Positions 37,016 through 50,445 are shown, counted from the stretch's first letter. The stretch: 64,000 nt of DNA from Larus michahellis (GCF_964199755.1 NC_133901.1:9315556-9379555), one strand, 5' to 3'. Notes: generated by a model not told the origin, from the sequence alone. Program-made: numbers and translations.

Positions 37016-40000
37016 CATCTATGTCTTGCAGAGACAATTTGCAGATGGGGTTTGAAGGCAGACCTGGATTGCTGGTGGGTGGATGTGTGTGTGCGAGCCG
37101 TCCATGGAAGGAAGAAAGCCTCAGAGGCCGTTTGTGTGTGTTGGGCTAAACCCTGGATGAGATTGGGATGGAGAGAGGGTGGTGGAGCAGGGTGTGCTCG
37201 TGGCTGGCAGCACCCTCAACACCTCATCTCCAGCCCTTTCCTGGATGTCAGGTTTCCTGGATGGATTGGATGCAAAGGCTGCCCGGTGCTGAGGGACGTG
37301 TCCACGAGCAGGGCAGGGGTCTCAGGGAGACACGCCATCCTTCCACTGCTGAACTCTGGCGGGGGGAAAGCAAGGAAAAGGCAGAGCCACGAGGGCATAT
37401 GTCTTTAGCAGAGCCCATATGGGCCAAACGAGCTTTAAAGAAAAAAAAACAAAAACCCAAAACCAATCCAAACCCAACCAAAAACAGGACAAAAAAACAC
37501 AACCCAAGCAGCCCTAGTTTATTTAAATGGCAACATCACTCCTTCTCACCTGCTAATCTCCAATAAAGCTGGTTTTAATAGCCTGTTGATATTTAATTAG
37601 TAAGGACACTTATTAAATTTAAATTCACTACACATTTGAAGCACAGCTCTGGGTGAGCAGATGCCCCCCCCAGGTGTGGTGGCCCATGTGCCTGAGCCTG
37701 CCTTGTCCCCAAGCACCACAGAGATCCGGCTTGTGGGGTTCCTGTGCGATTGAGTTGATAGTGGCAGCTTTCACCAAAAACAAAAAGCAAACAAACAAAC
37801 AAAAAAAAAACCCAAAAAACCAAACCCCGAATAGCAAATATCAGCCTGGTTCTGTATAAGTGCTGCAGAAGGATGTGACCGAAGGCACCGTCCGTGACCA
37901 AAGGCACAGCCCGGTTTGGGGCAGGAAGACCCCAAAGGAGGATGGATGAGCATGGCCTGGGGGAGCCCCCAGTTTGGTTAGGTGGTGGCAGATAAGCCAG
38001 AGGCACGGGATGACAGCACTCTCGAAGTATGTAAGAAGCTGGTGCAGAGGGAAGGGTACAAACCGCCTGTGGCTGCTGGGGGAAGGACGCGTAATAACAG
38101 GTTTACCTTTCAGCAAAGAAAAGTCAGGCTCGTCGTCAGGCTCGGGCGTTCAGGAGGCTTCTGCATTGCCCAGCTCTGAAGGATTTCAGAAATGTGCTGG
38201 ACTGAGTTTAATCAGGGTGAATTCAGACGTGAATCCTGCCTCAGGACAGGCACAGAGGGCTTTGTATGATCCGCGAAGCATTCTCTTACTGCTCCGGAGC
38301 AGGGAAGAGTTGTGACCCAGACAGCACGCTGCCAAGTGAAGGCTCGGTACAAGCCTGAAGCCATCTTCCAGGTAAGGAAGCGGGGAGGAACAACCATGAT
38401 GTGATGAGACTGCTGAAGGCTGTGCTGGACAGGCTCTGGGAATCAGCCGTTCCCTGGCCATCAAACCAGCACGGGGACCCACCCCCAGCACTGTTGCAAG
38501 CAGCTGCCCCCGCAAATACTCACGATTAAACAGTGCCCAGCCCTTTCCTGTACTCATTGCACCTGTAGTGCTCTGCTAAGCGAGAGACGCCTGTAGTAAC
38601 GCCAACGAAATTCTCTGGATTTGTGCGGAAGCCACTCAGCTTCCTATTGCTATGCAAGGAGGAATAAACATCAGCTCATCCTTAGCGATGCGCTTATTTT
38701 TGCTCCGTAGCAAGGATGCTGTTGATTACGATGAGGTATTTTTGCAGAACAAAAATACTTTGGCAAATCACCCTATATTTTTCTAAAAAGTCGTTTCCAG
38801 TTTCACTCTACGGAAAAACATTAGCAGAAACCTCTCCAGGCCGTGGCTTCATGGTTTCCATTTCCTCTTGCAGAAGGCCTGGCCTTCCAAAAAAAAAAAA
38901 AAGAAAAAAAAAAAGTAGTAACAGAGATACCTGCGTGTCCCACAGGCAGATTTGCCACTCGCTGGGTTGGGGTTCTGTGCCAGGCTGCAGGAAAAACCTC
39001 GGACCCTCAGTGGAGGGATCCTCAATGGACCCTCAATGCTGCCAGGTGGGAATCCACGCGTGCTGCCGGTATGTGCTTTGCCCAGGGTCAACCGGGGCCA
39101 CCTCCCCACTGCAGCCCCTGGTGGGAACCGGAGAGTTGAGCGACTCCTTCATTCCGCTGCTTTTACAGACCTGGTGCATGTTTTTCGTGTGGTTTTGGAT
39201 GCATCTCAGCACGTCTCGCTCAACACGTGAAGGAGGGCTGACGTTTCACACCGAGCGGGTGTTGTAAAAGCAGCGGTGGATGTGCAGGGGGAAGCAGTGA
39301 CTGCTTTTGGAAGACCTACAGCCTCAGTTTTTATACTGCTCTGTTATTTTATAGGATCGGCTAGGGGTGAGGGGGAAATGAAGATAAATCAAAAAACGCA
39401 CCCAAACAAGACTTTGCCTCGCCTTCGCTCCAGGGGCACCAGGAAGCCCCTTGGGAGCGCGGCAGCCCAGCACCGGCACAGAGCATCCCAGAGCATCCTG
39501 CATGGAGCCTCGCTGCTGGCAGAAAGGGGAGCAGGAGCCGGCCCTCCAAAACCGACCCCAAGGCAGGCATGCCCCATGAGAGCCTTCTTTTAGGATGAAC
39601 GCTAACGAAAGGGGAGCCCCGAGCATCCCGAACAGCTGCGGAACAGAGAGGGTGCCACCCCAGCCTGGCTTATTTCTGTTACAACCCTGCTAATATTTTA
39701 TTCGTTAGGAGTCAACTGCAGCCAGCCCACAGGCAGGGGCTTCCTTTGAGGCTCAGCTGGCCAGGCTTCATGCTCAGATCACACACTCATCACTAGTGAG
39801 TTTTTTAGGCTTATTTCCCAAGTAACAGGAAATACAGAGCTTTTTCAAAGCAATCATTTATGCTTTTGTTTCAGGAGTAGCCCCAGGAGGAAAGAATAGG
39901 AGCGATCAGCTCGGACAACACAAAGCAACTCGCCATGACTTGGGTGCTGGATTTAGAGCTTTACCAAACTGGATTTCCTTTAATTCCCTGCTGCTAAGAG

Positions 40001-40730
40001 AACAAAAATAAAAATATTTCTGTTTGTGTTCTACGGGGGGGGAACCAGAAAAGACGACTTTTTTTATGAGCTATTGCTCAGGCAATTCACTAATGTAAAC
40101 TCCTCAAAATGCGACAAGGGGCAAGCCCGGGTTCTCTGCCAACCTCTTCACAGGAAGAGCCAGACGGCATCAGCTTAAGTGGAACTAAGGGAAATTATGA
40201 GAAATCAGGTCCAAGCCTTGCCCTGGTTGCACCCTGTTGCCAGCCAACCCCAAACAGAGCCTGTGAGCCACAGTCCTGTCCCCGGGGGGTGTTTTCCATC
40301 CAGCTCCCCCCGCGCAGCCCCAGCAGAGCCACCTGCCCCCTGCCCATGGCACGGGCAGGCACGAGCTCCTGGCCACCGCTGCAGGAGCTGGGCAGGTCTC
40401 AGCAGTCAATAAGCTCGTGTTGGGGGATGCTCTGCTCCCTCATCACCACTTCAACATCGCCCAGCTCCCGAGGACAGGGATGTAGTGGGCGAGCCTGATG
40501 TGGGGAAAGCACCCAAGAGCCCCGGTAACCGCTCGGCGTTCGGAGCAAAGAGCAGGAGGTGGGTATGTGCAGCATCTCCACCCACGGCAGCAATAAACCC
40601 ATGAAGTGTTGATCTGTCGCCCAGCACTCTCCTATGGGCTTAGCCACCGTTTCAAGAAGCTATTGGCATGAGAGTGCTCAGAAACTGGCTGGGCACGTGA
40701 AACACAGCCCTGCCCTGCCCGCAGCCCACA
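37016..40730. other. Intergenic DNA without recognised genes
   Basis: Contains A-rich simple tracts (37440-37500, 37788-37820, 38889-38914) and an AT-rich island around 37540-37640 with TTTAATTAGT-like text. No coding homology was recognised. Confidence 0.55.
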
Positions 40731-40912
40731 TCATAGAGTCATCTAGGTTGGAAGGGACCTTTAAGATCATCGAGTCCAGCCATTAACCTAACACTGCCAA
40801 AACCACCACTAAACCATGTTCCCAAGCACCGTGTCCAACCGTCTTTTAAATACCGCCGGGGATGGCGATTCCACCACTTTCCTGGGCAGCCTGTTCAGCT
40901 CCATGGGAAGCC
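40731..40912 (-). mobile_element. CR1 LINE 3'-end fragment
   Basis: Antisense CR1 tail beginning TCATAGAGTCATCTAGGTTG, then 'GAAGGGACCTTTAAGATCAT', 'CCAGCCATTAACCTAACACT' and 'CTTTCCTGGGCAGCCTGTTC'. It belongs to the subfamily with the 'CATTAACCTAACACTGCC' segment, as does the copy at 49098. Confidence 0.93.
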
Positions 40913-41298
40913 CCCGTGTGCGGAAGGGCAGCATGATCCCTGGCACGGCAGTCCACAGGCACTGGCTTTCACAAAGGGTTTGATGACAAGAGCATGGCTT
41001 TACCCAGGTAAAGTGGCTCTGATTTGACTTAATTCTTTAGCTTTTAAATCCAGGCTAGAATGTAAGATTTTTCAGAAACCCCCCAAAAAACTAGACAAAA
41101 CCCACAGATGCTTTACAGCGTGTCTGCCGAGTCCTGCCCAGTCTTTCCAAACACACAGCTCTCCCTTCATTAGAAGGCCATAAAAGCCAGTGGTCACATC
41201 AGAAACGGCGTGCACAAAGGGTTCCAGCAGCTGCATCCACGTTCAGGGGCTGAGGGCGTATTTGCATCCTCTAACACGATGCCAAAAGTTAAGTGGAA

Positions 41299-41330
41299 AT
41301 TAAAAAAAAAAAAAAAAAAGAAAAGAAAAA
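41299..41330 (+). repeat. A-rich simple repeat
   Basis: Run of A with scattered G. It directly follows unique sequence, with no recognised retroposon upstream. Confidence 0.8.
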
Positions 41331-42115
41331 GGGAAATCACCTGTCCTTGTGAGAGCCCTCCCTCACTCAGTGGTGGGGTTTTACAGCCCCACACTCCTGC
41401 CCATTGTTCCCTGGTCACCAGAAGAGCCGCAGGGCAGCAGGTCCTACCAGTGGCCAGACCCCCTGGGAGGGGACACATAGCAGGTTCTGAATGCAAAACA
41501 CCCAACAGAGCGATTAAACACTTGCTAGAACATGCCAGAAGAACAAGACAACTGTCCGCCCCTTTGCAGCGCTGATGTCCTTGCAAGACCATCAAGGGCA
41601 GCCCGGCCCCATGAGACCCCCGCACACCACCCCCCCAGCACATCGCCCCACTGGCAGGTGGAGGGGAGAGACCCCAATGCACAGGGGAACACGTAAAGCA
41701 GCACCTGGTGTCACAGCAGCATCCACTCCTGACAGAGCACTCGTAACCGCACCCAAGGGCTGGATTTCTGCGGGGTTTGCACACCCTTATTTTTCTGCCT
41801 GTTGATGATTTCTTGCCATTGGCATCTTCCTTTCCATTTCCTTATGTTTCCTCTTTCTCACTTTCTATTTGTGTTTTTCCCCCCACTGGGCATTCCCTTG
41901 AATGCTTCTTGTGATGCCCCGTTTCTGTTCCTGCTCCTTTCACCCTCCCTTCTTCCTCCTCCTCCTCCTCCCAAGAAACCAATTCTCACTTTTCTTAAAT
42001 GACTTCCTCCTTTCCTTCTCACTCATTCGTCTCCTCCTTTGCTTTGCTCCCCACGAACACTGGCTCCCTGGTGAGCTCTGTGGGCTGCGGCTTTTTACTT
42101 TCACCCACTAAGATA

Positions 42116-42243
42116 ATCATAGAATCGTTAGAGTTGGAAGGGACCTTGAAGATGATCATCCCGTTCCCACCCCCCTGCCCTGGGCAGGGACACCTCCCAC
42201 TAGACCAGGTTGCTCCAAGCCCCATCCAGCCTGGCCTTGGATA
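42116..42243 (-). mobile_element. CR1 LINE 3'-end fragment
   Basis: Antisense CR1 tail: ATCATAGAATCGTTAGAGTT, then 'GGAAGGGACCTTGAAGATGA' and the 'ACTAGACCAGGTTGCTCCAA' segment, ending at GGCCTTGGA. Confidence 0.93.
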
Positions 42244-43961
42244 TTCAGCCAGGCATTGGCCAAGAGAGTGTTTGTGTGCAAGTAATCAGAGACAGCATCT
42301 TCTCCTCCGGTATCCAGAAGGTCCTGGGCACATTTTAAGTTCAGTTTTCTCTCTTGTAACCCTCTCCTCTCATCTGGGATCAGGGTGGAGTTACAGAAGA
42401 GGCCCCATATTTAACGGCGTGCTGGCAGGAGCCATGGGCTGAGCCTGCTTTGGTAGCCCATGTCTGCTTGGGCAGAGGAAAATTGCTTTCCCACCCACTT
42501 GCCCAGGCAGCAGTGGGGGAACCCAGCAGAGAGTCCCTCAAGAAGCCACCACGGCATGGAGGTACAGCCAGGCACGGATGCTGCACCATGGATAACAGAA
42601 GTGAAAATGGTCAGGGACTTCCCCACCGTCGACTGTGATGGACAAAAAACAAAACAAAACAACCAAAAGTCTCCAAGCTGATCCATGACCTGGTCTCAGA
42701 GCAGGCCAACAGGTCCATGCCCTGTCCGCGTGGACAGCAGTAGGTCATCTCCACTAACCTGAACTTACATCCTACCATGAGCCCATCCCAGAACAGCTGC
42801 AGGCCCAGGCACCTGAGAGGTTTGGTTGGGTGATTGATTCCTCTTCAAAACACTGCTGGGAGAGAGACTGCAGATTCCTTCTCGGTGAGGTTTGGTAACC
42901 ACTTTTGTGCTGGTCAGCTGCAGAGGTATGAGGATTGCACAAAGTCTGACAGACAAAACAAACCCCAGTGTGTATCAATGCGTGAGAATGGGCTCCTGGT
43001 GGAAGGTTGGGGGGGCGGGGGTGGGAGGAGGGCAGAAGATGATTTATAATAGTCTAATTGCGCTTGAAACAACTTGTACCCGGCTAGCTGGAGAAAAGGG
43101 AACCCAAAGAAAATTGAGGAAAGAACGATCCTTAGGTCAACCTGACATTTGTTGTCCAGTCTATGGGAAAATATCCTCCTAAAAAACAGACTTTGTAGCC
43201 ATAAGAGAAGAAAGAAAAAAATTAATGGAGAGGATGTTTTTGGTTGCCTTGATGTCAGCGTGGCGATGACACCGTGGACTGCCAGTAATGGAGAAACCTC
43301 AGCAGCAGCCAGAGGGGCTTCCTGTTTCCATAACCCAGTTCCCACAACCCGTCGAGAATCTCAGATTTACACATTAAAATAAAAAAAAACCTCAAACACC
43401 AAGTTGTGTGCACTGCTGGGGGTTTTGATACCAGGAAGCAAAAAGACTCATCGTGTGTTATGCTTTGTCAAAGCCCGGTTTTTCAAGTAGCCCATCGCGT
43501 GAGGTCTCAGCTCTCAGAGCCAGCAGCGTTGAATTCCCCTCCAGCAGAAGGAAACACTGGACCAGATGGTGACCACCCTGCCGTGACACTGACAACAACG
43601 TGTTCTCCTGGCCTTGTCTCGCCCTGCCTTTCCACAAAGTTGAGAAGAAAAAGGTTTTTTTCCAGGGCTGAGAAAAGAAAGGCTTTAGCAATCTATCAGA
43701 GAGCTGCAGCAGTCCTATGGGAGTCCCTGGGAGAGCCATCCAGCATGGATTCTTGCAGCCTGCTGCCAAGAAGTGTCTCACTATTGATTTAGGGTCTCCC
43801 TCATCACCACCACCACTTCTAAACCCCTCCCCCCCGCCGCCGCCACGTGCCAAGTTTGGAAATTATATAAACTGATTGTAACGTATGGACACCAGAAGCC
43901 AGGGAATGTAATCATGGGGCAGTGTAATCCTGGATATCAGGGGATTTATTTTTTTACCCCA

Positions 43962-44142
43962 CAAGGAGGATGTTGTGGGTGGTGGAGCAGGTTGCCCAGG
44001 AAGATGTGCAGCCTCCACCCTTGCGAGTTTTCAAGAGCAAGCTCAGTGAAGCCCTGAACTACCTGGTCTGACCTCAGAGCTGACCCTGCTTTGAGCAGCA
44101 GGTTGGTCTAGACACCTCCTGAGGTTCCTTCCCACTTGAAGG
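43962..44142 (+). mobile_element. Older CR1 LINE 3'-end fragment
   Basis: Sense CR1: 'GGAGCAGGTTGCCCAGGAAG', a Cys/Thr-poor spacer, 'TTGCGAGTTTTCAAGAGCAA', then 'GGTTGGTCTAGACACCTCCT' and 'GAGGTTCCTTCCCACTTG'. The terminal 8-bp tail is missing and divergence is higher than in the other copies. Confidence 0.85.
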
Positions 44143-47100
44143 ACACCTCCAGAGGAACCTACCCACTACAATCACCCACTGCTTCCACATTTCTTGAAGC
44201 CACTTCCCCAAACACCTACCGCGGAGCCGTCCCAACAGCTGCTACACCCAGAGACAAGGTCTGCACAGCAGTTCTCAAGCAGCTGTAAGGGCAGGGGCAC
44301 AGGGGGCATCTCCTGCTCCAAGATTGTTGTTCTCTGAAGAGATGTAGAAGCTTGGCAGCCCTGAACATCACTTGTACAAGATACAGAGGCCAAAGCAGAC
44401 GCACAGCTGCGGTCTCTACCAGGGCGTTCTACAGCCCGGCCAGGCTGAAGCCAGCGTCAGGAGAGCAGTTGGGCAGTGGGCAGCGTGCCCGCACACGTAG
44501 GAAGAGCGGATGGGAATCGCAATGCTCTGGCTGTCCTCACGCGACCTCTTGGGCAGCTGGCACTTAAATGTCTCCTTAAGGAACAGCCTCCTGACCTTCT
44601 GCCCAGCTCCCAAGTCAGCACACGCTCGAACTGTTCCTTCCTCCCAGCCACCAGGACGCCTTCATCCTGCTGCCCAGCACAGTTTGTTTCATGACAAAGC
44701 CCTCCATCATCACCTGCCGTGCCCAGGCACCACCAGTGACTGAAGCAGATGTGACCCCATCTTTCACTGTTGGGCAAGTCAGCGCTCAAACTGGTGCCTC
44801 CAGGAGCTGGAAACGTGACCCCGGCAGGGTCCCCATGTACAGGTGTAAGTTAGAGGAGCCCCCCGGGATGCCCATTGTACAGCCTGTGCTGCTGGAAACA
44901 CTAAGCAGAGCCCAGAAGGTCCCTCTCGGCACATGCAGTTGTCACTGCCACCCCCACACCACCCACGAGTTGCACTGATCGGCTTTTCCTAATGACACGG
45001 CTTTGCCCAAAGCATGTGTCATCACCTACAATTTCAATAACGACACATTGAGATCTTTATCACAAATATTCATTTTCAACTAGTTTCGCCTTCGAATTCT
45101 CAACGAGTGATGCCACCAAAAACAAGGCAAGAAAACACTGTTATTTATTTATACTGTGGCAAACCCCCAGACCCCGCGGGCAGCCGCCGCACAGCCCTGC
45201 GGATCCACGGATGGGGACGGATCCTGCCCCAGAAACCTCGTGCATGGATACGGGCAAACGCTGAGTTCAATAACAACCAGCAAGGGGGAAGTGGGAGGGG
45301 TGGGAATTCTGGTGACAGGCATTTAAATAGACCGGCTGCGAGAGCTGCCTGAGGGTTTCGCTTCAGTTATATTTATGTAGGGTTTTTTTTATAGAGATAA
45401 ACACAATTGCAGCAGCCCCCCTGAGCGAGTGGGAGCATTGCTGTTAGCGAGGCCGGGATCAGGCCCGTTCTCTCCCGATGCTCCTCTTGGGGCAGCTCCG
45501 GAGCAGGATTTAATACAACAGCCAGTTTCTCAGTGTATTCTGCTCAGACACCCCTTGAGCAACTGGTGCTATGGAAGGAGCTGAGACGATGCACGTAGGA
45601 GGCAATTAACAGCCTGCTGGGTGATTAGGGACATGCTTTGTTCCCGCTGGGCTCTGCCCCGATGCCCACGCAGCTCCATGGCTCCTGCCCAGGTCCTGCC
45701 CCACAGGCAGCCCCAGGGCAGTTTGGAAGCCAAAGAGCGATCCTCCACTAGCCCTGGGAGAGCGACAGATGGACTCCAGAGGGTTACTGATGCACGGCAA
45801 GGTGGCAACGTGCAGTGACACGGCGCCTCTGCAAACCAGCCGTGCCAAATTTTCTCCAGCACAAGCCTGTGACCGGCCGGGTTCCCAATGGCAGCAGCAA
45901 CACAAATGACAGGGTCGGGGTTATGTGGGCACAAAGGGGACATTGGGTGCTGTGCCCCCCGGGCAGCACCACCCCAGTCCACGCCTGCTGAGCAGCTGCT
46001 GATTTGATAAGCCTTTGCGGGATGGTTTATACACTTGGAACAGGTTGGCATGGAAACAACATAAATATTTTCAACAGGTTGTCACCAGCGTGTCACCAGA
46101 GGTGGTTATTGCCGATCCCCGCTGCCATTTCAACAAGAAAGCCCAAAGAGGTGAGAATTCAGGAAAACCATTGCGGGAGCATCAGCGGGCACAGGGCTGC
46201 GGGAGCAAACGGTCGGCAGCAAACCAGCAGTGAGGAGGAGGAGGAGGAGGTCTCACAAGGCCAAAACCCCGTTATGACATCTAAGGAAAAAGTACAGCCC
46301 ATTTCCCCAGTGGTGGCTTAAGAAGGGAGGAAAGCCTCCCATCCCCGGCCCGAGGCTCGGTAGCCCCCAGCACACCCTCCCCAACAGATGCGTTCCCTCA
46401 CTCCCCGCAGCAGTCCCACCTCCCGAACGGATCCTGCTTATCCTAGGCTCAAAGCCTTTGGTGGGGGGAACCACTGAACGCAAAAGCTGCGAGAACGCCA
46501 ACCCTTATTCAAAGTCTTTAAGTAAATCTGAAGTCTCCATTCTGAAGTAACTTCACATCCCAGTGTAAAGGCACTTCTAAAACACAGCCATAGGTGTAAT
46601 GTAAAGGTCTCAGACAACCAGCCGGGGCTGCTGGGGCAGCTCCTGGCCCCAGTCGCCCCTCAAGATGCTGCCCCAAGCTCCCGGCAGGGACAGAGACAGG
46701 CGCCGAGCACCCCCCGTGCTGTGGCTGGCATCGCTGGTGCTGCGGGGCTCAGCGGGCAGCACTCCCAGCCCAGTGTCTACAGGGCGTGCAAGCAACTAGA
46801 GAGGGTTTCCACCCCAGTTCCACTATGGCTGGGCCAAACCGGCACAAGAGCACACCACCGCCTCCCAGCAGCGGGGCTGCCGAGCTGCTGCAGGAAAGCC
46901 CGGTTATCAGCAGGAAGAAGGGAAGGGCAAGCCAGAAGATTTAGCAGCTTTTAAAAGCAGACAACCTCAGCTGTGGAGAGCTTTACTTCATCAACAGCCA
47001 CAACCCCTTTCTCCACAAACCACCTTACCTTTCCAAAGTCACCTCTTGGAGATGCAAGCTATGGCCAGGACCAGCTCCTCTATGTTGCACACCCCAGCTG

Positions 47101-47979
47101 GTAGCTCCCATCCCACCACAACCATTTCAAGCCAGACCCCCTCAAATTTGAGCTCTTCCCTGTGCTGCCAAGAGCCTCAGAAGAGATTGGGAGTTAACTG
47201 GAACCAGCTGCTTCCATCTTCCTCCTCTTCTTACCTACCAGCTGGTTTGATCTACTGCAGGCAACGAGAAGTGACCCAGGGGGACAGAAACAAGCAGGAG
47301 CACTGGTGGGAGTAAATAATTCTCTCCTATGGCAAAACGTGTTTTTATTAGGCCCCAGAGAGAAAGCAGACACCGAGCAGGTTATCCCAAAAGCGCAGCT
47401 CCAGGCACAGCTGAAGAAGGTTTGCTGCTGAGCCACGGAACACCGGGTCAGAAGCTCCCTTCCCATCCCAGAGACCCACCAGACCTGCTCCTTGGGCTGG
47501 CAGAGGCACGGGGGCCACCCGAGCTTCCCGAACATCGGGCGAGCACTCCTCAGCCACACCTACGCTAATAAAACAGGTGTAGCTTTTATAATGAGATACG
47601 TAACACTTTGTGAAGATCCTAATGAGGACAGGGCATCTCGGGTACATCTAACTCGGGCTGCGTGAGGTCAGCAATTATAAAATTAATCTCACTGGGCTAT
47701 AAACGATGTCACCTGCCATATAACTAAAATTTTGTTATGCTAGCCAGCCTGTTGCAATGCTGGTAAGGTTAGCAGGGACCTGAGTGTGCCTGTGACAAGC
47801 TCCTAATGACGCTGGTGGAACTAGCTCAGGAGACAGCCAGTAGGTGAGTTGGCTCCTGGGGTGGCCCAGTGGCTGGTGAGCACGTGGCATGGGCTCTGCC
47901 ATGCCGTGGTGCTTCAGAGAAAACCCGACTGAGCTGAGAACACAAACTATGCCAAGGTTTGGAATGGAAGTCATTATTA
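44143..47979. other. Intergenic DNA; candidate conserved element at 47565-47745
   Basis: Mostly GC-rich single-copy sequence without recognised exons. At about 47565-47745 it turns AT-rich ('GCAATTATAAAATTAATCTC', 'CCATATAACTAAAATTTTGT') with no repeat signature, the look of a conserved noncoding element. This is appearance only; no alignment was possible. Confidence 0.45.
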
Positions 47980-48670
47980 TTTGTAGCCCTGCTGAGAAGG
48001 ACTTGTGGGTACTGGTGGGTAAAAAGCTGGACATGAGCCGGCAATGTGCGCTGGGAGCCCAGAAACCCGTCCACATCCTGGGCTGCATCCCCAGCAGCGT
48101 GGGCAGCAGGGCGAGGGGGGGATTCTGCCCCTCTGCTCCACTCTGGGGAGACCTCAGCTGGAGTGCTGCCTCCAGCTCTGGGGCCTCCAACACAAGAAGG
48201 ACGTGGACCTGTTGGAGGGGGTCCAGAGGAGGCTACAAAGATGATCAGAGGCTGCAGCCCCTCTGCTGTGAGGACAGGCTGAGAGAGTTGGGGCTGTTCA
48301 GCCTGGAGAAGAGAAGGCTCCAGGGAGACCTTAGAGCCCCTTCCAGTCCCTAAAGGGGCTACAGGAGAGATGGGGAGGGACTCTGGATCAGGGAGGGGAG
48401 TGATAGGATGAGGGGGAATGGTTTTAAACTGAAAGAGGGGAGATTTAGATGAGACATTAGGAAGGAATGCTTGAGTGTGAGGGTGGTGAGCCCCTGTCCC
48501 AGGTTGCCCAGAGAAGCTGTGGCTGCCCCATCCCTGGAGGTGTTCAAGGCCAGGCTGGATGGGGCTTGGAGCAACCTGGTCTGGTGGGAGGTGTCCCTGC
48601 ACAGGGCAGGGGGGTGAAACTGGATGGTCTTCAAGGTCCCTTCCAACCCAAACCATTCTATGATTCTATT
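47980..48670 (+). mobile_element. CR1 LINE, about 690 bp, relatively young
   Basis: Sense CR1 covering the RT C-terminal region: EKDLWVLVGKKLDMSRQCAL, a GCIPSSVGSRARGG segment and [14 protein letters not shown]. It continues through 'AGGTGTTCAAGGCCAGGCTG' to an intact tail, CCATTCTATGATTCTATT. A frameshift splits the reading frame. It is highly similar, in opposite orientation, to the copy at 62441-63240. Confidence 0.95.
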
Positions 48671-49097
48671 CACTTAACTTTTCTGGAATTTCAAATCATA
48701 GTTCTGGAATTATTCTGATCCCACTTTAGAGACTCATTTTCTTAAAGCGTAGTTAGATAAAAAACCCTAGTGCAATGGTTTCAGCTGTTCCACTGAAGTG
48801 TGCGCTGTAGCAGATGGGAGCCCCTCTGAACCTCCGTGGGCGCCAGCTCCGGCAAGCTTTGCCGTGAGCCCACGGTGTCACTGCTGGGGTCCCTCCTGTG
48901 GACTGCCAGGTCTCTCCGTGTAACATCACCCCAGTACACGTTTCTGCTCTGTAATTCTGCACGACGCACTGTCCCTCTTCCCCCCTTTAAGATACAAATG
49001 CACAAACTTGCTCCAGGGTGCGTTCCAGCACACATTGTTTGGAAGATCCCAGCATCCCAAGCCACGCGGGAGCTGGTAATGACCGACCAGCCTATCG

Positions 49098-49318
49098 AAT
49101 CAAAGAATCATTTTGGTTGGAAGAGACCTTTAAGATCATCAAGTCCGACCATTAACCTCACACTGCCAAGTTATCACTAAACCATGTCCCTCAGCACCAC
49201 ATCTACCCCTCTTTTAAATACCCCCTGGGATGATGGCTACACAACTCCCCTGGGCAGCCCATTCCAACACTTGACAACCCTTTTGGTTGACAACCCTTTT
49301 TCCTTATATCCAATATTC
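49098..49318 (-). mobile_element. CR1 LINE 3'-end fragment
   Basis: Antisense CR1 tail: AATCAAAGAATCATTTTGGT, then 'GAGACCTTTAAGATCATCAA', 'CCATTAACCTCACACTGCCA', 'CCCCTGGGCAGCCCATTCCA' and a local duplication of TTGACAACCCTTTT. Confidence 0.93.
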
Positions 49319-49869
49319 TACCATCTACCCCGGCTGGTTTGGGCCAGCTGCAAACATCGGCCACTGTTTTCTGTTACTTTTGCCATATTGCTGCTGAAGG
49401 TACTGGAGAGCACCAAGCCAAGCATAGCTGCCTGGAAAACACAAAAAATATCCCAATTAAACAAGGATTGGGTGTTGACAATTATTTTAATGTACCAATC
49501 ATTTTTAAATTCACTCAATGTCAGCTTCGCTAAGTGACATTAACACAGATTTTTCACCCTTGGTCAAACACCAAACCTCATCGAACCCAGGCTTTGTTTG
49601 GGGTTTCTTTTCCAAGAAATCCCAAAGTTACCCCCCACCTTTAACTGGGGACGTCCGGCAGTGACGGGGACTGGTGGCACATACCCGACTGTGCACGGGT
49701 TCGATGGCACAAACCTGGCCCTTGGCAGCTGGGTGCTGCCCCAGTGGCCTTCCCGTCCCCGCCACGGCCGCAAAAAGCGGTAAACTGGATGTCCCGTCAG
49801 CTGCTGGGAAGCTTTAAACCCTCATGGACTGCGAGCCAGACCAACCTCCTCCTAATTTTACTTAGGGCT

Positions 49870-50445
49870 GATTTTAGAAAACGATGTATTTATTTGTGCT
49901 GCCCTGTTTAATAACCCAAAGTATGAGCAGAATGTTAGTTTTGTAATCTCCCCCAGTCTTTCTCAAATACAGTAATAAAAAATAGTGGTTGGGAGAATCT
50001 CTTATTTAATATACCTGGGATGAAAATTATCCGGTTCTGGTTATCTAGAGATGGCCATCCGCAAGATTTCGAGATCAGGGCATAAGCAATTTTCTCTAGC
50101 CGCTCTAATACGCACAGAACGCAACTGAAATTATACACACACACGCACATTTTTAAACATGAATATTTACTAACATAAATAAACAGTGTTTTATAACAAA
50201 AGGCACGGATTTTCAACTATAAACAATGGAAAAATATTTACAATTTGCACATACATAATCAAACAGCAAGTGCACAATTGGTCACTTCAGATCTTCTTTT
50301 CTATATTTTGAGATTTCCTTCCTTCCAAGCAGGTAATTGAATCAGTTCTGCAACGTCCACATTTCCCCCCCCGCCCCCGCAAAAAACTGCTACCAATGCC
50401 AGGTAAGAGACTTTATTAAAATGAGTAATTTAGCAGCACAAGTTT
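49870..50445 (-). other. TIPARP: TIPARP 3' UTR (extent inferred)
   Basis: AT-rich sequence following the stop codon. It contains a Pumilio-type site TGTAAATA (minus strand, 50242-50235) and an AU-rich TTTATTTATG (50183-50174). These are typical of unstable, rapidly induced mRNAs. The end was placed after the AATAAA at 49894-49889; a nearer AATAAA at 50417-50412 would give a very short UTR. Confidence 0.5.
49889..49894 (-). terminator. TIPARP: Candidate TIPARP polyadenylation signal AATAAA
   Basis: Canonical AATAAA on the minus strand about 550 bases after the stop codon, followed about 30 bases on by a GT-rich stretch (GGTTGGTCTGG), the usual downstream element. Other sites, including distal ones, may be used. 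Confidence 0.45.
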
